Part shown: one piece after another, positions 49,820 to 62,128 of the stretch
How positions within the stretch are numbered: the first letter of the stretch is position 1
Layout: every line of letters begins with the position of its first letter
Origin: Hydractinia symbiolongicarpus
Taxonomy: Eukaryota; Cnidaria; Hydrozoa; Anthoathecata; Hydractiniidae
Assembly (NCBI RefSeq): GCF_029227915.1
Contig: NC_079887.1
Span: 18,041,650 to 18,105,649, forward strand
Length of the DNA stretch: 64,000 nt
Direction: 5' to 3'
Notes under the pieces: model-generated
What the model was told of the DNA's origin: nothing
The model's input: only the letters and a program-made list of their open reading frames with translations
Database searches by the model: none
Position numbers and translations under genes: made by a program

Positions 49820-51925
49820 TGCGCAGGCACGTGAAACCACGTGATTTACGTGTAAGGCTTTTATTAAGTGTCAAAAGGCATATTACTGCCTTCAGAGGCC
49901 TGTAAGAGTAGTTGACGGTGTTATTAAGCCTAGGCGCAATGGAAAACGACTTGGGAAGTCGTAGATCATTGAGAGTGGAGGGATTAGACGAATGGTAAAC
50001 AGCGCAGGCACGTGGAACCACGTGCTTTAAGTGAAAGGCCCTTACTAGCTGTCAAAAGGCCATTTTACGGTCTTTAGAGGTCTGTAAGCGTAGTTGACGG
50101 TGTTATAAAGCCATGGCGCAATGGAGAACGACTTGGGAAGTCTTAGTCCATTGAGAGTGGAAGGATTAGACCAATGGTAACCTGCGCAGGAACGTGAAAC
50201 CACGTGATTTACGTGTAAGGCCTTTATTAGGTGTCAAAAGGCATATTACGGCCTTCAGAGGCCTGTAAGAGTAGTTGACGGTGTTATTAAGCCTAGGCGC
50301 AATGGAAAACGACTTGGGAAGTCGTAGTCCATTGAGAGTGGAGGGATTAGACCAATGATAAACAGCGCAGGCACGTGGAACCACGTGCTTTACGTGTAAG
50401 GCCTTTATTAGGCATCAAAAAGCCATATTACAGTGTTTAGAGGCCTGTGCGCGTAGTTGACTGTGTTTTAAAGACATGACGCAGTGGAAAACGATTTGGG
50501 ACTTCGTAGTGCATTGAGAGTGTAAGGATTAGACCAATGGTAACTTGCGCAGGCGCGTGAAACAACCTGTGTTTTAAAGACTTGGCGCAATGGAAAAAGA
50601 CTTGGGACGTCGTAGTCTAATGAGAGTTGAAGGACTAGATCAATGGTAACCTGCACAGGCACGTGGAACTACGTGATTTATGTGTAACGCCTTTATTAGG
50701 CAGCAAAAGGCCATATTACAGCGTTTAGAGGCCTGTAAGCGTAGTTGACTGTGTTTTAAAGACATGACGCAATGGAAAACAACTTGGGACGTCGTAGTCT
50801 ATAGTGAGTGGCAAGGTTAGACCAATGGTAACCTGCGCAGGCACGTGAAACCACGTGATTTAAGTGAAAGGCCCTTACTAGCTGTCAAAAGGCCATTTTA
50901 CGGTCTTTAGAGGTTTGTAAGCGTAGTTGACGGTGTTATAAAGCCATGGCGCAATGGAAAACGACTTGGGAAGTCTTAGTCCTTTGAGAGTGGATGGATT
51001 AGACCATTGTTAAACAGCGCAGGCACGTGAAACCACGTGATTTACGTGTAAGGCTCTTTTTAGTCATCAAAATGCCATATTACGGCGTTTAGAGGCCTGT
51101 GCGCGTAGTTCACTGTATTTTAAAGACATGGCGCAATGGATAACGATTTGGGAAGTCGTAGTCTATAGAGAGTGGCAAGGTTAGACCAATGGTAACCTGC
51201 GCAGGCACGTGAGTCCACGTGATTAACGTGTAAGGCCTTTATTAGGTGTTAAAAGGCCATATTACAATCTTTACAGGCCTGTGTGGGTAGTTGACTGTGT
51301 TTTAAAGACTTGGCGCAATGGAAAAAGACTTGGGACGTCGTAGTCTAATGAGAGTTGAAGGACTAGACCAATGATAACCTACGCAGGCACGTGGAATTAC
51401 GTGATTTAAGTGTAAGGCCTTTATTAGGCAGCAAAAGGCCATATTACAGCGTTTAGAGGCCTGTAAGCGTAGTTGACTGTGTTTTAAAGACATGACGCAA
51501 TGGAAAACAATTTGGGACGTCGTAGTCTATAGAGAGTGGAAAGATTGGACCAATGGTAACCTGCGCAGGCACGTGAAACCACGTGATTTACGTGTAAGGC
51601 TCTTTTTAGGCATCAAAATGCCATTTTACGGCCTTTAGAGGTCTGTAAGCGTAGTTGACGGTGTTATAAAGCCATGGAGCAATAGAAAACGACTTGGGAA
51701 GTCTTAGTCCATTGAGAGTGGAAGGATTAGACCATTGTTAAACAGCGCAGGCATGTGGAACCACGCGCTTTACGTGTAAGGCCTTTATTAGGCATCAAAA
51801 GGCCATATTACAGTGCTTAGATGCCTGTAAGCGTAGTTGACTGTGTTTTAAAGACATGACGCAGTGGAAAACAACTTGGGACGTCGTAGTCCATTGACAG
51901 TGAAAGGATTAGACCAATGGTAACC
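49820..51925 (+). repeat. 2,106-bp unit P, copy 2
   Basis: Second P. It is less similar to the first P than the super-copies are to each other (for example GTTTTTATT against GATTTTATT, AAGG against ACGCC variants, and TGGAAGG against TGGATGG). An older P occurs at about 31,464-33,569 and its 7,036-bp counterpart at about 38,500-40,605. Confidence 0.83.
50532..50637 (+). repeat. 106-bp truncated monomer
   Basis: In P copy 2; usual CCTGTGTTTTAAAG form, so P copies 1 and 2 differ here. Confidence 0.92.
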
Positions 51926-52819
51926 TGCGCAGGCACGTGAAACCACGTGATTTACGTGTAAGGCTTTTATTAAGTGTCAAAAGGCATATTACTGCCTTCA
52001 GAGGCCTGTAAGAGTAGTTGACGGTGTTATTAAGCCTAGGCGAAATGGAAAACGACTTCGGAAGTCGTAGTCCATTGAGAGTGGAGGGATTACACGAATG
52101 GTAAACAGCGCAGGCACGTGGAACCACGTGCTTTACATGTAAGGATTTTATTAGACATCAAAAAGCCATATTACAGTGTTTAGAGGCCTGTGCGCGTAGT
52201 TGACTGTGTTTTAAAGACATGACGCAGTGGAAAACAATTTGGGACTTCGTAGTGCGTTGAGAGTGTAAGGATTAGACCAATGGTAACATGCGCAGGCACG
52301 TGAAACCACGTGATATACGTGTAAGGCTTTTATTAAGTGTCAAAAGGCATATTACTGCCTTCAGAGGCCTGTAAGAGTAGTTGACGGTGTTATTAAGCCT
52401 AGGCGCAATGGAAAACGACTTGGGAAGTCGTAGTCCATTGAGAGTGGAGGGATTAGACGAATGGTAAACAGCGCAGGCACGTGGAACCACGTGCTTTAAG
52501 TGAAAGGCCCTTACTAGCTGTCAAAAGGCCATTTTACGGTCTTTAGAGGTCTGTAAGCGTAGTTGACGGTGTTATAAAGCCATGGCGCAATGGAGAACGA
52601 CTTGGGAAGTCTTAGTCCATTGAGAGTGGAAGGATTAGACCATTGTTAAATAGCGCAGGCATGTGGAACCACGTGCTTTACGTGTAAGGCCTTTATTAGG
52701 CATCAAAACGCCATATTACAGTGTTTAGAGGCCTGTAAGCGTAGTTGACTGTGTTTTAAAGACATGACGCAGTGGAAAACAACTTGGGACGTCGTAGTCC
52801 ATTGACAGTGAAGGGATTA

Positions 52820-52991
52820 GACCAATGGTAACCTGCGAAGGCACGTGGAACCACGTGAAGGCTTTTATTAAGCATCAAAAGGCCGTATTACAGTCTTTAC
52901 AGGCCTGTGCGCGTAGTTGACTGTGTTTTAAAGACTTGGCGCAATGGAAAAAGACTTGGTACGTCGTAGTCTAATGAGAGTTGAAGGACTA
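52820..52991 (+). repeat. 172-bp monomer
   Basis: In Q copy 3. Confidence 0.9.
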
Positions 52992-53536
52992 GACCAATGA
53001 TAACCTGCGCAGGCACGTGGAACTACGTGATTTATGTGTAAGGCCTTTATTAGGCAGCAAAAGGCCATATTACAGCGTTTAGAGGCCTGTAAGCGTAGTT
53101 GACTGTGTTTTAAAGACATGACGCAATGGAAAACAACTTAGGACGTCGTAGTCTATAGAGAGTGGAAAGATTAGACCAATGGTAACCTGCGCAGGCTCGT
53201 GAAACCACGTGATTTACGTGTAAGGCCTTTATTAGGTGTCAAAAGGCATATTACGGCCTTCAGAGGCCTGTAAGAGTAGTTGACGGTGTTATTAAGCCTA
53301 GGCGCAATGGAAAACGACTTGGGAAGTCGTAGTCCATTGAGAGTGGAGGGATTAGACCAATGATAAACAGCGCAGGCACGTGGAACCACGTGCTTTACGT
53401 GTAAGGCCTTTATTAGGCATCAAAAAGCCATATTACAGTGTTTAGAGGCCTGTGCGCGTAGTTGACTGTGTTTTAAAGACATGACGCAGTGGAAAACGAT
53501 TTGGGACTTCGTAGTGCATTGAGAGTGTAAGGATTA

Positions 53537-53642
53537 GACCAATGGTAACTTGCGCAGGCGCGTGAAACAACCTGTGTTTTAAAGACTTGGCGCAATGGAA
53601 AAAGACTTGGGACGTCGTAGTCTAATGAGAGTTGAAGGACTA
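53537..53642 (+). repeat. 106-bp truncated monomer
   Basis: In Q copy 3. Confidence 0.92.
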
Positions 53643-56373
53643 GATCAATGGTAACCTGCACAGGCACGTGGAACTACGTGATTTATGTGTAAGGCCTTTA
53701 TTAGGCAGCAAAAGGCCATATTACAGCGTTTAGAGGCCTGTAAGCGTAGTTGACTGTGTTTTAAAGACATGACGCAATGGAAAACAACTTGGGACGTCGT
53801 AGTCTATAGTGAGTGGCAAGGTTAGACCAATGGTAACCTGCGCAGCAGGCACGTGAAACCACGTGATTTAAGTGAAAGGCCCTTACTAGCTGTCAAAAGG
53901 CCATTTTACGGTCTTTAGAGGTTTGTAAGCGTAGTTGACGGTGTTATAAAGCCATGGCGCAATGGAAAACGACTTGGGAAGTCTTAGTCCTTTGAGAGTG
54001 GAAGGATTAGACCATTGTTAAACAGCGCAGGCACGTGAAACCACGTGATTTACGTGTAAGGCTCTTTTTAGTCATCAAAATGCCATATTACGGCGTTTAG
54101 AGGTTTGTAAGCGTAGTTGACGGTGTTATAAAGCCAGGGCGCAATGGAAAACAAATTGGGACGTCGTAGTCTATAGAGAGTGGAAAGATTAGACCAATGG
54201 TAACCTGTGCAGGCACGTGAAACCACGTGATTTACGTGTAAGGCTCTTCTTAGGCATCAAAATGCCATATTACGGTCTTTAGATGCCTGTGCGCGTAGTT
54301 CACTGTGTTTTAAAGACATGGCGCAATGGAAAACGATTTTAGACGTCGTAGTCTATATTGAGTGGCAAGGTTAGACCAATGGTAACCTGCGCAGGCACGT
54401 GAAACCACGTGATTTAAGTGAAAGGCCCTTACTAGCTGTCAAAAGGCCATTTTACGGTCTTTAGAGGTTTGTAAGCGTAGTTGACGGTGTTATAAAGCCA
54501 GGGCGCAATGGAAAACGACTTGGGAAGTCTTAGTCCTTTGAGAGTGGAAGGATTAGACCATTGTTAAACAGCGCAGGCACGTGAAACCACGTGATTTACG
54601 TGTAAGGCTCTTTTTAGTCATCAAAATGCCATATTACGGGGTTTAGAGGCCTGTGCGCGTAGTTCACTGTATTTTAAAGACATGGCGCAATGGATAACGA
54701 TTTGGGAAGTCGTAGTCTATAGAGAGTGGCAAGGTTAGACCAATGGTAACCTGTGCAGGCACGTGAGTCCACGTGATTTACGTGTAAGGCCTTTATTAGG
54801 TGTCAAAAGGCCATATTACAATCTTTACAGGCCTGTGTGGGTAGTTGACTGTGTTTTAAAGACTTGGCGCAATGGAAAAAGACTTGGGACGTCGTAGTCT
54901 AATGAGAGTTGAAGGACTAGACCAATGATAACCTACGCAGGCACGTGGAATTACGTGATTTAAGTGTAAGGCCTTTATTAGGCAGCAAAAGGCCATCTTA
55001 CAGCGTTTAGAGGCCTGTAAGCGTAGTTGACTGTGTTTTAAAGACATGACGCAATGGAAAACAATTTGGGACGTCGTAGTCTATAGAGAGTGGAAAGATT
55101 GGACCAATGGTAACCTGCGCAGGCACGTGAAACCTCGTGATTTACGTGTAAGGCTCTTTTTTGGCATCAAAATGCCATTTTACGGTCTTTAGAGGTCTGT
55201 AAGCGTAGTTGACGGTGTTATAAAGCCATGGAGCAATGGAAAACGACTTGGGAAGTCGTAGTCCATTGAGAGTGGAGGGATTAGACGAATGGTAAACAGC
55301 GCAGGCACGTGGAACCACGTGCTTTACGTGTAAGGTTTTTATTAGACATCAAAAAGCCATATTACAGTGTTTAGAGGCCTGTGCGCGTAGTTGACTGTGT
55401 TTTAAAGACATGACGCAGTGGAAAACAATTTGGGACTTCGTAGTGCGTTGAGAGTGTAAGGATTAGACCAATGGTAACATGCGCAGGCACGTGAAACCAC
55501 GTGATTTACGTGTAAGGCTTTTATTAAGTGTCAAAAGGCATATTACTGCCTTCAGAGGCCTGTAAGAGTAGTTGACGGTGTTATTAAGCCTAGGCGAAAT
55601 GGAAAACGACTTCGGAAGTCGTAGTCCATTGAGAGTGGAGGGATTACACGAATGGTAAACAGCGCAGGCACGTGGAACCACGTGCTTTACATGTAAGGAT
55701 TTTATTAGACATCAAAAAGCCATATTACAGTGTTTAGAGGCCTGTGCGCGTAGTTGACTGTGTTTTAAAGACATGACGCAGTGGAAAACAATTTGGGACT
55801 TCGTAGTGCGTTGAGAGTGTAAGGATTAGACCAATGGTAACATGCGCAGGCACGTGAAACCACGTGATATACGTGTAAGGCTTTTATTAAGTGTCAAAAG
55901 GCATATTACTGCCTTCAGAGGCCTGTAAGAGTAGTTGACGGTGTTATTAAGCCTAGGCGCAATGGAAAACGACTTGGGAAGTCGTAGTCCATTGAGAGTG
56001 GAGGGATTAGACGAATGGTAAACAGCGCAGGCACGTGGAACCACGTGCTTTAAGTGAAAGGCCCTTACTAGCTGTCAAAAGGCCATTTTACGGTCTTTAG
56101 AGGTCTGTAAGCGTAGTTGACGGTGTTATAAAGCCATGGCGCAATGGAGAACGACTTGGGAAGTCTTAGTCCATTGAGAGTGGAAGGATTAGACCATTGT
56201 TAAATAGCGCAGGCATGTGGAACCACGTGCTTTACGTGTAAGGCCTTTATTAGGCATCAAAACGCCATATTACAGTGTTTAGAAGCCTGTAAGCGTAGTT
56301 GACTGTGTTTTAAAGACATGACGCAGTGGAAAACAACTTGGGACGTCGTAGTCCATTGACAGTGAAGGGATTA

Positions 56374-56545
56374 GACCAATGGTAACCTGCGAAGGCACGT
56401 GGAACCACGTGAAGGCTTTTATTAAGCATCAAAAGGCCGTATTACAGTCTTTACAGGCCTGTGCGCGTAGTTGACTGTGTTTTAAAGACTTGGCGCAATG
56501 GAAAAAGACTTGGTACGTCGTAGTCTAATGAGAGTTGAAGGACTA
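56374..56545 (+). repeat. 172-bp monomer
   Basis: In Q copy 4. Confidence 0.9.
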
Positions 56546-57090
56546 GACCAATGATAACCTGCGCAGGCACGTGGAACTACGTGATTTATGTGTAAGGCCT
56601 TTATTAGGCAGCAAAAGGCCATATTACAGCGTTTAGAGGCCTGTAAGCGTAGTTGACTGTGTTTTAAAGACATGACGCAATGGAAAACAACTTAGGACGT
56701 CGTAGTCTATAGAGAGTGGAAAGATTAGACCAATGATAACCTGCGCAGGCTCGTGAAACCACGTGATTTACGTGTAAGGCCTTTATTAGGTGTCAAAAGG
56801 CATATTACGGCCTTCAGAGGCCTGTAAGAGTAGTTGACGGTGTTATTAAGCCTAGGCGCAATGGAAAACGACTTGGGAAGTCGTAGTCCATTGAGAGTGG
56901 AGGGATTAGACCAATGATAAACAGCGCAGGCACGTGGAACCACGTGCTTTACGTGTAAGGCCTTTATTAGGCATCAAAAAGCCATATTACAGTGTTTAGA
57001 GGCCTGTGCGCGTAGTTGACTGTGTTTTAAAGACATGACGCAGTGGAAAACGATTTGGGACTTCGTAGTGCATTGAGAGTGTAAGGATTA

Positions 57091-57196
57091 GACCAATGGT
57101 AACTTGCGCAGGCGCGTGAAACAACCTGTGTTTTAAAGACTTGGCGCAATGGAAAAAGACTTGGGACGTCGTAGTCTAATGAGAGTTGAAGGACTA
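57091..57196 (+). repeat. 106-bp truncated monomer
   Basis: In Q copy 4. Confidence 0.92.
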
Positions 57197-59033
57197 GATC
57201 AATGGTAACCTGCACAGGCACGTGGAACTACGTGATTTATGTGTAAGGCCTTTATTAGGCAGCAAAAGGCCATATTACAGCGTTTAGAGGCCTGTAAGCG
57301 TAGTTGACTGTGTTTTAAAGACATGACGCAATGGAAAACAACTTGGGACGTCGTAGTCTATAGTGAGTGGCAAGGTTAGACCAATGGTAACCTGCGCAGC
57401 AGGCACGTGAAACCACGTGATTTAAGTGAAAGGCCCTTACTAGCTGTCAAAAGGCCATTTTACGGTCTTTAGAGGTTTGTAAGCGTAGTTGACGGTGTTA
57501 TAAAGCCATGGCGCAATGGAAAACGACTTGGGAAGTCTTAGTCCTTTGAGAGTGGAAGGATTAGACCATTGTTAAACAGCGCAGGCACGTGAAACCACGT
57601 GATTTACGTGTAAGGCTCTTTTTAGTCATCAAAATGCCATATTACGGCGTTTAGAGGTTTGTAAGCGTAGTTGACGGTGTTATAAAGCCAGGGCGCAATG
57701 GAAAACAAATTGGGACGTCGTAGTCTATAGAGAGTGGAAAGATTAGACCAATGGTAACCTGTGCAGGCACGTGAAACCACGTGATTTACGTGTAAGGCTC
57801 TTCTTAGGCATCAAAATGCCATATTACGGTCTTTAGATGCCTGTGCGCGTAGTTCACTGTGTTTTAAAGACATGGCGCAATGGAAAACGATTTTAGACGT
57901 CGTAGTCTATATTGAGTGGCAAGGTTAGACCAATGGTAACCTGCGCAGGCACGTGAAACCACGTGATTTAAGTGAAAGGCCCTTACTAGCTGTCAAAAGG
58001 CCATTTTACGGTCTTTAGAGGTTTGTAAGCGTAGTTGACGGTGTTATAAAGCCAGGGCGCAATGGAAAACGACTTGGGAAGTCTTAGTCCTTTGAGAGTG
58101 GAAGGATTAGACCATTGTTAAACAGCGCAGGCACGTGAAACCACGTGATTTACGTGTAAGGCTCTTTTTAGTCATCAAAATGCCATATTACGGCGTTTAG
58201 AGGCCTGTGCGCGTAGTTCACTGTATTTTAAAGACATGGCGCAATGGATAACGATTTGGGAAGTCGTAGTCTATAGAGAGTGGCAAGGTTAGACCAATGG
58301 TAACCTGTGCAGGCACGTGAGTCCACGTGATTTACGTGTAAGGCCTTTATTAGGTGTCAAAAGGCCATATTACAATCTTTACAGGCCTGTGTGGGTAGTT
58401 GACTGTGTTTTAAAGACTTGGCGCAATGGAAAAAGACTTGGGACGTCGTAGTCTAATGAGAGTTGAAGGACTAGACCAATGATAACCTACGCAGGCACGT
58501 GGAATTACGTGATTTAAGTGTAAGGCCTTTATTAGGCAGCAAAAGGCCATCTTACAGCGTTTAGAGGCCTGTAAGCGTAGTTGACTGTGTTTTAAAGACA
58601 TGACGCAATGGAAAACAATTTGGGACGTCGTAGTCTATAGAGAGTGGAAAGATTGGACCAATGGTAACCTGCGCAGGCACGTGAAACCTCGTGATTTACG
58701 TGTAAGGCTCTTTTTTGGCATCAAAATGCCATTTTACGGTCTTTAGAGGTCTGTAAGCGTAGTTGACGGTGTTATAAAGCCATGGAGCAATGGAAAACGA
58801 CTTGGGAAGTCGTAGTCCATTGAGAGTGGAGGGATTAGACGAATGGTAAACAGCGCAGGCACGTGGAACCACGTGCTTTACGTGTAAGGTTTTTATTAGA
58901 CATCAAAAAGCCATATTAAAGTGTTTAGAGGCCTGTGCGCGTAGTTGACTGTGTTTTAAAGACATGACGCAGTGGAAAACAATTTGGGACTTCGTAGTGC
59001 GTTGAGAGTGTAAGGATTAGACCAATGGTAACA

Positions 59034-60411
59034 TGCGCAGGCACGTGAAACCACGTGATTTACGTGTAAGGCTTTTATTAAGTGTCAAAAGGCATATTAC
59101 TGCCTTCAGAGGCCTGTAAGAGTAGTTGACGGTGTTATTAAGCCTAGGCGCAATGGAAAACGACTTGGGAAGTCGTAGATCATTGAGAGTGGAGGGATTA
59201 GACGAATGGTAAACAGCGCAGGCACGTGGAACCACGTGCTTTAAGTGAAAGGCCCTTACTAGCTGTCAAAAGGCCATTTTACGGTCTTTAGAGGTCTGTA
59301 AGCGTAGTTGACGGTGTTATAAAGCCATGGCGCAATGGAGAACGACTTGGGAAGTCTTAGTCCATTGAGAGTGGAAGGATTAGACCAATGGTAACCTGCG
59401 CAGGAACGTGAAACCACGTGATTTACGTGTAAGGCCTTTATTAGGTGTCAAAAGGCATATTACGGCCTTCAGAGGCCTGTAAGAGTAGTTGACGGTGTTA
59501 TTAAGCCTAGGCGCAATGGAAAACGACTTGGGAAGTCGTAGTCCATTGAGAGTGGAGGGATTAGACCAATGATAAACAGCGCAGGCACGTGGAACCACGT
59601 GCTTTACGTGTAAGGCCTTTATTAGGCATCAAAAAGCCATATTACAGTGTTTAGAGGCCTATGCGCGTAGTTGACTGTGTTTTAAAGACATGACGCAGTG
59701 GAAAACGATTTGGGACTTCGTAGTGCATTGAGAGTGTAAGGATTAGACCAATGGTAACTTGCGCAGGCGCGTGAAACAACCTGTCTTTTAAAGACTTGGC
59801 GCAATGGAAAAAGACTTGGGACGTCGTAGTCTAATGAGAGTTGAAGGACTAGATCAATGGTAACCTGCACAGGCACGTGGAACTACGTGATTTATGTGTA
59901 AGGCCTTTATTAGGCAGCAAAAGGCCATATTACAGCGTTTAGAGGCCTGTAAGCGTAGTTGACTGTGTTTTAAAGACATGACGCAATGGAAAACAACTTG
60001 GGACGTCGTAGTCTATAGTGAGTGGCAAGGTTAGACCAATGGTAACCTGCGCAGGCACGTGAAACCACGTGATTTAAGTGAAAGGCCCTTACTAGCTGTC
60101 AAAAGGCCATTTTACGGTCTTTAGAGGTTTGTAAGCGTAGTTGACGGTGTTATAAAGCCATGGAGCAATAGAAAACGACTTGGGAAGTCTTAGTCCATTG
60201 AGAGTGGAAGGATTAGACCATTGTTAAACAGCGCAGGCATGTGGAACCACGCGCTTTACGTGTAAGGCCTTTATTAGGCATCAAAAGGCCATATTACAGT
60301 GCTTAGATGCCTGTAAGCGTAGTTGACTGTGTTTTAAAGACATGACGCAGTGGAAAACAACTTGGGACGTCGTAGTCCATTGACAGTGAAAGGATTAGAC
60401 CAATGGTAACC
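59034..60411 (+). repeat. Fused remnant of two P units (1,378 bp)
   Basis: Where super-copy 1 has two P units (4,212 bp), this position has 1,378 bp, exactly 2,834 bp less. The left part follows P copy 1 and the right part follows the end of P copy 2. The joint lies at 60,130-60,196. Confidence 0.87.
59746..59851 (+). repeat. 106-bp truncated monomer
   Basis: In the fused P remnant; shares the CCTGTCTTTTAAAG form with 48,426. Confidence 0.92.
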
Positions 60412-61305
60412 TGCGCAGGCACGTGAAACCACGTGATTTACGTGTAAGGCTTTTATTAAGTGTCAAAAGGCATATTACTGCCTTCAGAGGCCTGTAAGAG
60501 TAGTTGACGGTGTTATTAAGCCTAGGCGAAATGGAAAACGACTTCGGAAGTCGTAGTCCATTGAGAGTGGAGGGATTACACGAATGGTAAACAGCGCAGG
60601 CACGTGGAACCACGTGCTTTACATGTAAGGATTTTATTAGACATCAAAAAGCCATATTACAGTGTTTAGAGGCCTGTGCGCGTAGTTGACTGTGTTTTAA
60701 AGACATGACGCAGTGGAAAACAATTTGGGACTTCGTAGTGCGTTGAGAGTGTAAGGATTAGACCAATGGTAACATGCGCAGGCACGTGAAACCACGTGAT
60801 ATACGTGTAAGGCTTTTATTAAGTGTCAAAAGGCATATTACTGCCTTCAGAGGCCTGTAAGAGTAGTTGACGGTGTTATTAAGCCTAGGCGCAATGGAAA
60901 ACGACTTGGGAAGTCGTAGTCCATTGAGAGTGGAGGGATTAGACGAATGGTAAACAGCGCAGGCACGTGGAACCACGTGCTTTAAGTGAAAGGCCCTTAC
61001 TAGCTGTCAAAAGGCCATTTTACGGTCTTTAGAGGTCTGTAAGCGTAGTTGACGGTGTTATAAAGCCATGGCGCAATGGAGAACGACTTGGGAAGTCTTA
61101 GTCCATTGAGAGTGGAAGGATTAGACCATTGTTAAATAGCGCAGGCATGTGGAACCACGTGCTTTACGTGTAAGGCCTTTATTAGGCATCAAAAGGCCAT
61201 ATTACAGTGTTTAGAGGCCTGTAAGCGTAGTTGACTGTGTTTTAAAGACATGACGCAGTGGAAAACAACTTGGGACGTCGTAGTCCATTGACAGTGAAGG
61301 GATTA

Positions 61306-61477
61306 GACCAATGGTAACCTGCGAAGGCACGTGGAACCACGTGAAGGCTTTTATTAAGCATCAAAAGGCCGTATTACAGTCTTTACAGGCCTGTGCGCGT
61401 AGTTGACTGTGTTTTAAAGACTTGGCGCAATGGAAAAAGACTTGGTACGTCGTAGTCTAATGAGAGTTGAAGGACTA
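61306..61477 (+). repeat. 172-bp monomer
   Basis: In Q copy 5. Confidence 0.9.
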
Positions 61478-62022
61478 GACCAATGATAACCTGCGCAGGC
61501 ACGTGGAACTACGTGATTTATGTGTAAGGCCTTTATTAGGCAGCAAAAGGCCATATTACAGCGTTTAGAGGCCTGTAAGCGTAGTTGACTGTGTTTTAAA
61601 GACATGACGCAATGGAAAACAACTTAGGACGTCGTAGTCTATAGAGAGTGGAAAGATTAGACCAATGGTAACCTGCGCAGGCTCGTGAAACCACGTGATT
61701 TACGTGTAAGGCCTTTATTAGGTGTCAAAAGGCATATTACGGCCTTCAGAGGCCTGTAAGAGTAGTTGACGGTGTTATTAAGCCTAGGCGCAATGGAAAA
61801 CGACTTGGGAAGTCGTAGTCCATTGAGAGTGGAGGGATTAGACCAATGATAAACAGCGCAGGCACGTGGAACCACGTGCTTTACGTGTAAGGCCTTTATT
61901 AGGCATCAAAAAGCCATATTACAGTGTTTAGAGGCCTGTGCGCGTAGTTGACTGTGTTTTAAAGACATGACGCAGTGGAAAACGATTTGGGACTTCGTAG
62001 TGCATTGAGAGTGTAAGGATTA

Positions 62023-62128
62023 GACCAATGGTAACTTGCGCAGGCGCGTGAAACAACCTGTGTTTTAAAGACTTGGCGCAATGGAAAAAGACTTGGGACG
62101 TCGTAGTCTAATGAGAGTTGAAGGACTA
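62023..62128 (+). repeat. 106-bp truncated monomer
   Basis: In Q copy 5, the last one in the window. Confidence 0.92.

Larger units (their letters stand above)
51926..55479 (+). repeat. 3,554-bp unit Q, copy 3
   Basis: Counterpart of 40,606-44,159 in super-copy 2 (offset 11,320). It shares the private GGGGTTTAG variant near 54,639. Confidence 0.87.
55480..59033 (+). repeat. 3,554-bp unit Q, copy 4
   Basis: Counterpart of 44,160-47,713 in super-copy 2. It shares CCAATGATAACC near 56,733 and carries its own AGAAGCC change at 56,284. Confidence 0.87.
48870..60189 (+). repeat. 11,320-bp super-HOR, copy 2
   Basis: Second copy. Differences I found from copy 1 include 44,964 G to 56,284 A (AGAGGCC/AGAAGCC) and 47,599 C to 58,919 A (ATTACAG/ATTAAAG). 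Homology to copy 1 stops between 60,189 and 60,196, where the third copy takes over from a later internal position. Confidence 0.93.
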
